64,000 nt of DNA from CAZWDO01 sp964632485 [NCBI: uncultured bacterium] (lineage in GTDB: Bacteria; JAGOEH01). The stretch covers positions 258,396-322,395 of the forward strand of contig CAZWDO010000001.1 of the NCBI GenBank assembly GCA_964632485.1, given 5' to 3'. Each line of letters starts with the position of its first letter. Positions within the stretch are counted from its first letter, which is position 1. Made by a program: the position numbers and the translations under genes. The notes below the pieces were generated by a model. That model had not been told where the DNA came from and made no database searches. It was given only the letters and a program-made list of their open reading frames with translations. Of this stretch, positions 33,470 to 41,907 are shown piece after piece.

Positions 33470-34285
33470 TTATTTTTTTTTATCATCTAATTTCTTTATC
33501 CCACTACCATCAGTTAGCAGTCTTATCTGTGAAATGGCTAGTTGGTTTAATTTTAATAGTCGCTCGCTCTGTGGTACCCCCTCTTGAATAAAATAAGCGT
33601 TCAGGTTTTCAAGATTCGACAGACATACAAGCTGAGACACATCAGCATAATCCCTTATATTTCCTTTTAAATCAGGATGTTTATCACGCCAATCTTTGGC
33701 TGTCATCCCGAATAATGCCATATTTAAAATATCCGCTTCTGTGGCATAGACCCAATTTATCTGCTCTTTCGATAGTTCCGGCGGTATAAGTTTTTTTTTG
33801 ATAGCATCTGTATGGATTCGATAATTGATCTTTGTTAAATTTCTACGAATATCCCAACCTAACTGTTTAAGCTCTGAATCTTTTAGACGTTGAAATTCTT
33901 TAATCAGGTACAATTTAAATTGTGGTGAAATCCATGAGGCAAATTCAAAAGCGATATCTTTGTGGGCGTAAGTTCCACCATAACGACCGGCTTTGGCAAT
34001 AATGCCTTTAGAATTGGTTTTTTCGACCCACTGTTTTACTGATAAAACGAATCGGTTCAAACCGGCTTGATTTTTAATTCCCTCGAATTCGGGGGAATTA
34101 AACTCCGGGTTATACATTTCTTCCCAGATGCCAATAAACTCAATCGTGTTTTTGTTACGGAGCCATTTTTCTATAAGAGCAAGTCCATTTTCAATATTTC
34201 TAACCATATCCGTGAGAGATATGTAGTCATCATCATTTTGTGTGTATATTGTAATTTCCTTATCTAAAACATTGATTTTAGCCAT
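33470..34285 (-). CDS. KilA-N domain protein within the type I R-M operon
   Basis: A 271-residue protein with a KilA-N DNA-binding domain in the N-terminal half (YISLTDMVRN, then TYAHKDIAFEFASWISPQFKLYLIKEFQRL, a hallmark of the domain). The C-terminal half contains WVYATEADILNMALFGMTAKDWRD, seen in KilA-N proteins carried with restriction systems. AAGGAG precedes the ATG. KilA-N proteins are phage-type DNA-binding or antirepressor proteins. A regulatory or anti-defence-sensing role here is inference from position. Confidence 0.85.
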   Translation of the reverse strand: MAKINVLDKEITIYTQNDDDYISLTDMVRNIENGLALIEKWLRNKNTIEFIGIWEEMYNPEFNSPEFEGIKNQAGLNRFVLSVKQWVEKTNSKGIIAKAGRYGGTYAHKDIAFEFASWISPQFKLYLIKEFQRLKDSELKQLGWDIRRNLTKINYRIHTDAIKKKLIPPELSKEQINWVYATEADILNMALFGMTAKDWRDKHPDLKGNIRDYADVSQLVCLSNLENLNAYFIQEGVPQSERLLKLNQLAISQIRLLTDGSGIKKLDDKKK

Positions 34286-34378
34286 AGTACCAACTCCTTA
34301 TTTTTAACCGCGAACGGCACGAAAACATTTTTTATTGCTTTTTTTTTCGTGTGGTTCGTGTTTTTCGTGGTTCATGGT

Positions 34379-35674
34379 TCATATATTCTCCTCAGCAGAC
34401 GGAAAAAGCCCCTGCATCAAGCCTTTTTTATGGGTTTTGAGGGTGTCGATTTTTTGCGCCTGGGCGGTGATGAGTTCATCGAGGGAGGAGAGGCAATCGG
34501 CGATTTTTTGTTGTTCAGAAAGATATGGAATAACAATTTTATAGTTTTTTAAAGAATTTGCTGACAACTCCTTAAATGTATTTCCTGCACCTAAATCCGA
34601 AAGTTGTTTTTTGTGAAATGCTAAACAATAAAATAAAAAATCATAATTTGTTACTCTGTTAGGGATTAAAGCTTTACAACCTTGATTCATTGTCATTTCG
34701 ATTTTATTAATTGCTAAATGACCGATTGGGGCTCGTGTCGAGAGTATAACTGAATTTATTGGCAATAAATCTGAAGAACAATTTTTAAGACCTAATTCAG
34801 TAATTTTTCTTACTGTTGAATGGACAAATCTTGTTTCTAACTTTCCCATTTCTGCGGGTGTAAGCCATTCAATTAAACCATTCCAATAAACAAGATTTGA
34901 TGTGTCAGGAGTTCCGCCTTGGGAAATTTTTTCGCAAACTTCTATAAGACTCTTTTCCTCCCACTCCCCACTATCACGAAACTCAGGGAACCGCCATTCC
35001 GGCACGGTTTCCCCTTCGGCGGGGAAAAGCTTTTGCATCAGCCCTTTTTTATGGGCTTTGTAGGCTTCGAGCTTCCCGGCTTCGGCGGTGATGAGTTCAT
35101 CGAGGGAAGTGAGGCAGTTGGCGATTTTTTGTTGTTCATGGAGTGTCGGCAAAACAACTGGCATATCCAATAAGTGCTTTGTATCAACATTTAGTGAACC
35201 ATGTGCCCGTGCACCAACAGCGATAAACTTTCTCAACCAAGAACCATGGTAATTTGCATGAAATAGATGGTCAAAAATCTTTGAATAGGTATTTTTGTCT
35301 ACAATCCGAAAACAAATAAATATACTGTTCGGCAATGCTGCCTTATCATGCTCGGTAAGCATTGCAATATAGCCTTCAGGAAATAGTTTAGTTGCACTTT
35401 TATTGTAAGCAAAATCTCCTTTTTTGATAACATAATAGTTCTTATAGGCGTTACCAGCAATCTCTCTACCAAATTTCTCTAATTGAGAAACCAAACCAAC
35501 GCCAGCTGTAACACTCATAAGTGTGTATTTTTTTGTTCCAGCCCGTTCTTCAATTAATTCTATTAAAGCCCCAAATTCTCGTGTTGACCACTCCCCCATC
35601 CCCCGAAACTCCGGAAACCTCAATTTTGGCACCGCCATTTTTTCTTCGTGTTTTTCGTGCCTTTCGTGGTTCAT
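34379..35674 (-). CDS. hsdS: Type I restriction-modification specificity subunit
   Basis: A 431-residue DNA-recognition subunit with two target-recognition domains (about 13-185 and 225-385). Each is followed by the conserved dimerisation helix (EQQKIANCLTSLDELITA and EQQKIADCLSSLDELITA) and the repeat HKKGLMQ(K/G)LFP. Two domains imply a bipartite asymmetric target. The ATG overlaps the dinD stop as ATGA. The first residues MNHERHEKHEEK are encoded by an intergenic repeat sequence rather than by HsdS homology, which begins at MAVPKLRFPEF. Confidence 0.95.
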   Translation of the reverse strand: MNHERHEKHEEKMAVPKLRFPEFRGMGEWSTREFGALIELIEERAGTKKYTLMSVTAGVGLVSQLEKFGREIAGNAYKNYYVIKKGDFAYNKSATKLFPEGYIAMLTEHDKAALPNSIFICFRIVDKNTYSKIFDHLFHANYHGSWLRKFIAVGARAHGSLNVDTKHLLDMPVVLPTLHEQQKIANCLTSLDELITAEAGKLEAYKAHKKGLMQKLFPAEGETVPEWRFPEFRDSGEWEEKSLIEVCEKISQGGTPDTSNLVYWNGLIEWLTPAEMGKLETRFVHSTVRKITELGLKNCSSDLLPINSVILSTRAPIGHLAINKIEMTMNQGCKALIPNRVTNYDFLFYCLAFHKKQLSDLGAGNTFKELSANSLKNYKIVIPYLSEQQKIADCLSSLDELITAQAQKIDTLKTHKKGLMQGLFPSAEENI

Positions 35675-36360
35675 AATTCTTCCAGTCTGTCAGGATTTTT
35701 TATTGTTTTCTTCTGAGCCGTATCCAGACGGCGCTCTACCTTTTTGACATCTTCAGCCGGAGGCAGGCTTTCCGGGCGGATGCCTCGATTCAGCAGGGTT
35801 TCCCGCACCGCCTTATTGTTGGTCACATGCTCACCTGATATGCCTGTTACCTGATCGCCCTTACTGCGGATAAGGGCAAAATTCTGATTGCCGCCGGTTT
35901 GTTCATATATCACATCAGATAATTCTTTTTCGGTGGCAGAGAGCTTTTTTCGGGCGGATACCCTCTCGGATTCAAGTAGGCGTTGCTCAATCAATTCCGC
36001 CTTGCGTGTCTGCATGGCAAAATAGGTCTGCGCAAAAGCAATCTCCTGCTTGGCCGGGTCTCCGTTCTGGGCGATCAAATAACAGGCATACCGGGTCAAC
36101 ATGAAGTCGTTAATTTCCCGCTGGCTGCCTGAACCCAGATCAACCATTTTCCCGACATCGGCAAAATGGTCGGGGATTTCATGCCCGGAGACTTCACAGG
36201 CTGTTTTAGCCTTGGAGATTACATTCAAAAAATTGTCCCATTTTGTATATCCCAGCAAGTGCTGTAAATCACGTGCCAGCCAATATTCAACGCCATTTTC
36301 CGTAGTTTGAGCATGACCTTCAAAGGTTGCAGTCATTGTGTAAATTAATTCATTTTCCAT
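35671..36360 (-). CDS. dinD: DinD-like DNA-damage-inducible protein
   Basis: A protein of about 229 residues. The N-terminal part (YWLARDLQHLLGYTKWDNF, then FMLTRYACYLIAQNGDPAK) is the BRO-N/DinD type domain, and the C-terminal part has GISGEHVTNNKAVRETLLNRGIRPE, the DinD signature. E. coli DinD is SOS-induced and affects RecA. The start at 36360 is chosen because GAGGAG lies nine bases upstream; the longer GTG at 36384 overlaps the hsdR stop. Placed between hsdR and hsdS, it is an accessory member of the restriction operon. Confidence 0.88.
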   Translation of the reverse strand: MENELIYTMTATFEGHAQTTENGVEYWLARDLQHLLGYTKWDNFLNVISKAKTACEVSGHEIPDHFADVGKMVDLGSGSQREINDFMLTRYACYLIAQNGDPAKQEIAFAQTYFAMQTRKAELIEQRLLESERVSARKKLSATEKELSDVIYEQTGGNQNFALIRSKGDQVTGISGEHVTNNKAVRETLLNRGIRPESLPPAEDVKKVERRLDTAQKKTIKNPDRLEEL

Positions 36361-36380
36361 TTTCCAACACTCCTCTTTTC

Positions 36381-39377
36381 TCACTCATACGCTGTCAACC
36401 CCGCAATCTCACGCCCACCGGCAAGTTTTTTTAACAGTGGTATCAAGTCTTCCATCAGTTCCAGTTCCTTTTTTGTCCGCTCTTTCCAGCCCAAGTCCAG
36501 CGGCTGCATCAAATCACTGAGCTTCTCGCCGTCAAAAACCATACGGTCTGTAATTTCATCCACAAAAGCCTGCAATGCTTCCGGCTCCAGTCCGTGCCTG
36601 CGGGCCGCCTCTGCCATCTCTTTAGCGGCCTTTTCCGCTTTAAATCGCTGGTAACCGGACTTTATCTCTTTTTCGTTTAACGCCACGCCAGCTTTGAGCG
36701 TATTGATATAGGCGATAATATCGTCCCGTTCTTCCATTAAATTGGCGCTGGAACAAAGCATATTGATCAACTGGTCGCGGCTCATTTTCTGCTTTTTTGA
36801 CTCGCTTTGGGTAAACTTCGATATGAGCGTCATGATGTAGTCATAGTCGATAATTGCAGATGAAAACAGGACAAACTCAAAATCAAGCTGGCCAACTTCA
36901 GTATCTACCAGGCTTCCTTCTTTTTGCTGTTTTTCTTTTAGTCGTTGGGCGATTTCCAGATAGGAACTTCTGAATGAACGCAATTGATCTTCAGAGATAA
37001 GGGTATCCATTTGTTTTTTTTGTTCAACGGTTAAATCAGTGTATTGGTCCAATTGGGTTTTCAATCGCTGTACTTCTTTAAACCGGTTAATAAAGTTAAT
37101 GCGCGCGGTATCACCTTTGAGATTGTAAACTGACTGGGGCTCGCATACCAAATCTCTTTTTTGCATAAAATCACCTAATGCGGCGACCGCTTTTTCGTAT
37201 TTTTCAATAACTTCAGGAGCCGGATCGACAAGCCAAATTTCGTTTGCTTTGCCTGTATCCTGGCCGGAAAAGAGCGCGATGGCTTCATCCACTTCTTTAG
37301 TTTGCGTTCTAAAATCGAGCACATTGCCGTATGGTTTCGTGTCGTTCAATACCCGGTTTGTTCTGGAAAAAGCCTGTATCAAGCCATGTTGTTTTAAATT
37401 CTTATCAACATACAGGGTGTTCAGATACTTTGAGTCAAAGCCGGTCAACAGCATATCGACAACGATAACCAAATCGATTTTGTTTTTATGCGTATAATCA
37501 GCATTGGAATATTTCTGGTCTTTGATTCGCTTTTGTACGTCCTGATAGTACAAATCAAACTCGTTTATTCGATGGTTCGTTCCGTATTGCTTGTTATAAT
37601 CAGCGATAATCGCTTTCAGGGCTTCTTTCTTTTTATCAGGTTCCTGTTCGTTGTCCGCTTTTTCCTGAGGCAAATCTTCCTGAATCTGCTGAACATCTTT
37701 ATTCCCCTCTGCTGGAGGCGAAAAAACACAGGCAATATTTAACGGACTAAAATCTTCATCTTCTTGCGCGCGCTTTGACTGTATCGCTTTGAAAAGATCA
37801 TAGTACTCAATTGCGTCATTTATGGAAGCTGTTGCCAACAATGTGTTGAATCGCCTTGCATTGGTGGCGGCATCGTGTTTGTCAAGAATTGAATCCACAA
37901 CGGCTTTTTTATTAGTGGCATCTGCTATTCCAACCTTTTTCTTACTATCCGGTTTGAAATAATCCACATGAAAACGCAGGACATTGCCATCGTCAATGGC
38001 ATGGGTAATGGTGTAGGCGTGCAGTTGTTTTTCAAAGAGATCTTTGGTTGTCTTGTAAGAGCCGAATGTACCATCCACTTGTTTATATGTTGCGTTTTCC
38101 TCAAATATAGGCGTACCGGTAAAACCGAATAACTGCGCTTTAGGGAAAAACTCTTTAATGGACTTATGGTTATCCCCAAACTGTGAGCGGTGGCATTCAT
38201 CAAAAATTATGACAATCCTTTTATCGCGAAGCGGCATTAACCTTTCTTTAAAGGTCAGTCTGCCTTTGTGCTTACTGTTTTGGTTTCTTTTACTGTTCTC
38301 ATCGAGAGCAAGACCCAGTTTCTGGATAGTGGTGACTATCACTTTGTCAGCATAGTCTTCCGATAACAGCCGCTGAACCAGCGTTTCCGTATTGGTGTTT
38401 TCTTCAACACAACCTTCCTGAAATTTATTAAACTCTTCACGGGTCTGTTTGTCGAGGTCTTTGCGGTCAACCACAAATAGGCATTTTTCAATATCGGGAT
38501 TATCTTTCAGAAGTGTTGAAGCCTTGAAAGATGTAAGGGTTTTTCCGCTTCCCGTGGTATGCCATATATAACCATTGCCCCGGTTTTGATGGATACAATC
38601 CACAATAGCCTTGACCGCATAAATTTGATAGGGCCGCATGATCATTAATTTCTGTTCGCTGACCACAAGCACCATATAGCGGCTGATCATTTGCCCCAGT
38701 GTACATTTTGCAAGAAAACGCTCGGCGAAATCATGCAAATGGGTGATTTTTTTATTGGCTTCATCAGCTAACTGATAGATAGGTAAAAAACGTTCATCCG
38801 CATTGAAAGCAAAATGGTCTTTATGGTTATTAGCGAAGTAGTAAGTATTGTTTTCGTTACTGACGATAAAAAGTTGCATAAAACAAAGCAGAGAATTAGT
38901 ATAGCCATTTCCCGGGTCGTTTTTGTATTCAACAATCTGCTCCATTGCCCGTTTTGGCGTAACTTGAAGAGTTTTAAGCTCAATTTGAACTGTCGGAACA
39001 CCGTTAATCAGGATGATGACATCAAAACGATGGTGACTATTTTCCGTATTTATTCGTAGTTGATTAATGACCTCAAACTCGTTTTTGCACCAGTCTTTAA
39101 TATTTACAAGAGTATATTGCAGGGGCGTATCATCATCCCGGCGAAAAGTATTTGTTTCCCGTAAAGTTTTTGCAGCCGTGAATAGATCGGCAGTAATAAT
39201 TTCATCCCTGAGTCGCGCAAATTCAGAGTCATTTAAATTTACCTTATTGAGTCTTTGAAAGTGCTCTCTGAAATTCGCTTCAAGCGAAATCTTATCTCGA
39301 ATATCTCCGCGGTATGTGTATTTAAGGTCTTTAAGCTTATTGATTAAAGATTCTTCTATTTTTCTTTCAGATGTCAT
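36381..39377 (-). CDS. hsdR: Type I restriction enzyme, motor and nuclease subunit
   Basis: A 998-residue endonuclease/translocase subunit. The N-terminal PD-(D/E)xK nuclease has VQIELKTLQ. The SF2 helicase motor has WHTTGSGKT (Walker A), FDECHRSQFG (DEAH-like) and FGFTGTPIF (motif III), plus a second RecA lobe with IQAFSRTNRVL (motif VI). The C-terminal helical region binds the methyltransferase core. It is the first gene of the operon and is preceded by a perfect consensus promoter. Confidence 0.96.
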   Translation of the reverse strand: MTSERKIEESLINKLKDLKYTYRGDIRDKISLEANFREHFQRLNKVNLNDSEFARLRDEIITADLFTAAKTLRETNTFRRDDDTPLQYTLVNIKDWCKNEFEVINQLRINTENSHHRFDVIILINGVPTVQIELKTLQVTPKRAMEQIVEYKNDPGNGYTNSLLCFMQLFIVSNENNTYYFANNHKDHFAFNADERFLPIYQLADEANKKITHLHDFAERFLAKCTLGQMISRYMVLVVSEQKLMIMRPYQIYAVKAIVDCIHQNRGNGYIWHTTGSGKTLTSFKASTLLKDNPDIEKCLFVVDRKDLDKQTREEFNKFQEGCVEENTNTETLVQRLLSEDYADKVIVTTIQKLGLALDENSKRNQNSKHKGRLTFKERLMPLRDKRIVIIFDECHRSQFGDNHKSIKEFFPKAQLFGFTGTPIFEENATYKQVDGTFGSYKTTKDLFEKQLHAYTITHAIDDGNVLRFHVDYFKPDSKKKVGIADATNKKAVVDSILDKHDAATNARRFNTLLATASINDAIEYYDLFKAIQSKRAQEDEDFSPLNIACVFSPPAEGNKDVQQIQEDLPQEKADNEQEPDKKKEALKAIIADYNKQYGTNHRINEFDLYYQDVQKRIKDQKYSNADYTHKNKIDLVIVVDMLLTGFDSKYLNTLYVDKNLKQHGLIQAFSRTNRVLNDTKPYGNVLDFRTQTKEVDEAIALFSGQDTGKANEIWLVDPAPEVIEKYEKAVAALGDFMQKRDLVCEPQSVYNLKGDTARINFINRFKEVQRLKTQLDQYTDLTVEQKKQMDTLISEDQLRSFRSSYLEIAQRLKEKQQKEGSLVDTEVGQLDFEFVLFSSAIIDYDYIMTLISKFTQSESKKQKMSRDQLINMLCSSANLMEERDDIIAYINTLKAGVALNEKEIKSGYQRFKAEKAAKEMAEAARRHGLEPEALQAFVDEITDRMVFDGEKLSDLMQPLDLGWKERTKKELELMEDLIPLLKKLAGGREIAGLTAYE

Positions 39378-39463
39378 TCACATTCACCTTTCAACCCTTC
39401 TTGTTTTATCTTCCGAGCCCACGGACGGCCGAGGACTGTATTTAAGCCGTGCGTCAGCGGCGA

Positions 39464-39477
39464 TCGCGCCGGCGCGA
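39464..39477. promoter_or_regulatory. 14-bp palindrome in the hsd leader (operator candidate)
   Basis: TCGCGCCGGCGCGA is a perfect palindrome located about 7-20 bases downstream of the predicted hsd transcription start. Its position fits a repressor-binding site or a leader stem. The protein binding it is unknown; KilA-N or DinD from the same operon are candidates by inference. Confidence 0.4.
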
Positions 39478-39490
39478 GATTGTATCTATC

Positions 39491-39519
39491 ATTATAAATC
39501 ATCACAATCAGCTTGTCAA
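39491..39519 (-). promoter_or_regulatory. Perfect sigma70 consensus promoter of the hsd operon
   Basis: On the minus strand TTGACA (39519-39514), a 17-base spacer and TATAAT (39496-39491). This exact match to the consensus is the strongest promoter in the window. It leaves a leader of about 105 bases before the hsdR ATG at 39377. Confidence 0.8.
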
Positions 39520-39592
39520 GTAGAAAAATTTATTGTGGGGCCACAACAGGGGGGAAGCCGGGATTTAACAGGAACAAACGCAACAGAACGCG

Positions 39593-40714
39593 CTATCCAC
39601 CAATCAGTCGCAGGATGCGCTCGGTGATTGAGCGCCAGTCATATTCAGCGAGCTCGGCCAGATCGACCGGAATAAATTGATTGCGAGCGGCATGGACAGC
39701 GTCAGCGATAAAATCCTCCCGGGTATCGGCCAGACGGCACCATCGGGCATAGCGGTCCAGCTCATGGCTGCGGATGGCTACAACGGGCAAACCCGCTGCG
39801 ACATATTCAAACAACTTGACAGGATTCACCGCTTGTGAAAGCGGACCCGTTTTGAAGGGAATCAGGCCCACATCGAATCCGGCCAGATATTGCGGCAATT
39901 GCGCATAGGATTTCACGCCCAGGATGTGTAGGTTCGGGGGAATATCTCGTGGAATAGGAATTTCCCAGGGGCCGATCACGACCACACTGCCTTTCGGACA
40001 TGCCGATGCCAGTTCGATCAGTAGCGCAATATCCAACCAGGGACCGATAGTTCCAACATACCCAAACCGAGGATGAGGATGAGCGGTCAAATCCCCGGCG
40101 GGAACCAATCCGCGACGCGCCCGGCTGAAATGCTCGATTTCAACGCCATTGGTGATGTGATGCGTTCACGAATTGAAGCGGCGGCATTTATCAAACAACA
40201 GTTGCGATGTCGCCAGCACTCGATCGCCCCGCCGAATCAGTTCAGTTTCCATTCGGGATATAACTCGTTGTTGCCAGCCATTAAAAAAACAGGAGTAGTC
40301 GTCCAGACAATCTACAATCACGCGCGATTCCCCCAATAATCCAATCAAATCGACATGGGTGGGAAATGAAAGCCAGAGCCGGGGGGAGCTGAACCCCAAT
40401 GTACGTAGCACGGGCAGCAACTTGAAGGCCAACCATCTCTGATTCAAGCGGTTGAGCAAGCGAAACCAGCGACTGAAAGGTAACGCCGGAGCCGGGGTAA
40501 ACAGCCACAAGCGCTCATCCAACCTTTCCAGCCGGGAGCGCCAGGGACGGTGGGCGGTATGCTGCAGTTTACGCAACAAATGGGTGCATACTGAATAATT
40601 GACGGTATTCACATAGAGCACGTAATTCATCACGGCCAATTGCTCAGCCAAATGTTGGGGACGCTGTTTGATGCTATGCCAATCATTCACGCCACAATAC
40701 ACAATGCCTTTCAT
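39593..40714 (-). pseudogene. Glycosyltransferase interrupted by an in-frame TGA
   Basis: Two segments in the same reading frame form one glycosyltransferase of about 374 codons. Residues to codon 182 hold GIVYCGVNDWHSIKQRPQHL, VIVDCLDDYSCF and DRVLATSQLLFDKCRRFNS. After a TGA (40168-40166) the frame continues THHITNGVEIEHFSR and into the donor-binding domain (FGYVGTIGPWLD, VNPVKLFEYVAAGLPVVA, the Glu of the KLFEY motif). The break falls just before the usual IPNGV turn. It is a nonsense mutation, a sequencing error or, less likely, readthrough. The ATG at 40714 overlaps the epimerase stop as ATGA. Confidence 0.8.
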
Positions 40715-41850
40715 CCTCGCCACCCGGACAACCAACGCTGCAGCGTTTCAACAATCCGTTCAGCCGCATGGCCGTCCCCATAAGGATTTTTGGCCTGAGC
40801 CATTTCCGCATAAGCGGAGGGGTCCTTTAATAAACGGATAGTTTCCGCGACAATCCGCTGGGTATCTGTTCCCACCAGCCGCAGCGCGCCGGTGGCTATC
40901 CCTTCGGGACGTTCAGTGACGTTACGCATGACCAGCACCGGCTTACCCAGACTTGGGGCTTCTTCCTGTATCCCGCCGGAATCAGTCAAAACCAAATAAC
41001 AGCGCTGTATTAAGCGGATAAAAGTTTCATAATCCAACGGCTCAATCAGATGAACACGATCGATTCCCTGCAATTCCCTCTCAACAACAGTTCGCACAAA
41101 TGGATTTCCATGCATGGAAAAAACAAAGGCAATATCGGAAAAATTTTCTGCTAATTGACGTATAGCGCGGCAAATGTTCTCAATCGGCGCGCCCCAGTTT
41201 TCCCGACGGTGGGCGGTCACCAGCAAAACGCGTTTTTGAGCGAAATCCACCCGATTGAACAACGCGCTGGAAAATCGATAAGGCCGATCAGCTATAGACA
41301 ACAACGCATCAATTACCGTATTGCCGGTAACAAAAATCCGTTCAGCGGGAATATTTTCCCGTAGAAGATGCTCCCGGGCCGATTGGGTTGGCGCAAAATG
41401 CAGGTCCGCTAAAACACTGGTCAGCCGCCGATTCATTTCCTCTGGAAATGGTTGATGCTTATCATAGGTGCGTAATCCGGCCTCTACATGGGCAACCGCT
41501 ATTTTCAGGTAAAAAGCCGCCAATGACGCCGCCGGCACTGTCGTTGTATCTCCCTGCACCAGAACTATATCGGGATGCTCTGTTTCAAGGATCGACTTTA
41601 ATCCCGACAATACTTGTATAGAAATCTCAAAAGGAGTTTGTTCGCCATTCATAATATTCATATCGTAATCAGGAACAATCTCAAACAAACGCAATACCTG
41701 ATCCAGCATTTCACGATGCTGGGCAGTTAAAACAATGACCTGCCGATATTGATCGGGATGTTCAGCCAAACATCGGATAACCGGAGCCAACTTGATAGCT
41801 TCCGGACGGGTGCCGATAACCGTGAGGATTGTAGCTGGTTTATTTGCCAT
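40711..41850 (-). CDS. wecB: UDP-N-acetylglucosamine 2-epimerase (non-hydrolysing)
   Basis: Interconverts UDP-GlcNAc and UDP-ManNAc, supplying ManNAc-type sugars for surface polysaccharide. The 379-residue protein shows the family motifs GTRPEAIKLAPV, QGDTTTV, HVEAGLRTYDKHQPFPEEMNR, THRRENWG-type segment TAHRRENWG, DSGGIQEEAPSLGKPVLVMR and RPEG. It lies in a polysaccharide cluster between two glycosyltransferases, coupled by ATGA to the downstream one. Confidence 0.95.
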   Translation of the reverse strand: MANKPATILTVIGTRPEAIKLAPVIRCLAEHPDQYRQVIVLTAQHREMLDQVLRLFEIVPDYDMNIMNGEQTPFEISIQVLSGLKSILETEHPDIVLVQGDTTTVPAASLAAFYLKIAVAHVEAGLRTYDKHQPFPEEMNRRLTSVLADLHFAPTQSAREHLLRENIPAERIFVTGNTVIDALLSIADRPYRFSSALFNRVDFAQKRVLLVTAHRRENWGAPIENICRAIRQLAENFSDIAFVFSMHGNPFVRTVVERELQGIDRVHLIEPLDYETFIRLIQRCYLVLTDSGGIQEEAPSLGKPVLVMRNVTERPEGIATGALRLVGTDTQRIVAETIRLLKDPSAYAEMAQAKNPYGDGHAAERIVETLQRWLSGWRG

Positions 41851-41907
41851 ATACTCATACAGAGTAAAGTTAGTTATCCCGACCTGTAAAACGGATAGCG
41901 GTATTCT

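Noticed and set aside
36384-36384. GTG start for dinD overlapping the hsdR stop
   Set aside because: The ATG at 36360 has a better-spaced GAGGAG, and homology begins there.
40166-40168. Selenocysteine insertion at the in-frame TGA of the glycosyltransferase
   Set aside because: The position is not a catalytic Cys site in this enzyme class and no selenocysteine stem-loop is apparent; mutation or error is simpler.
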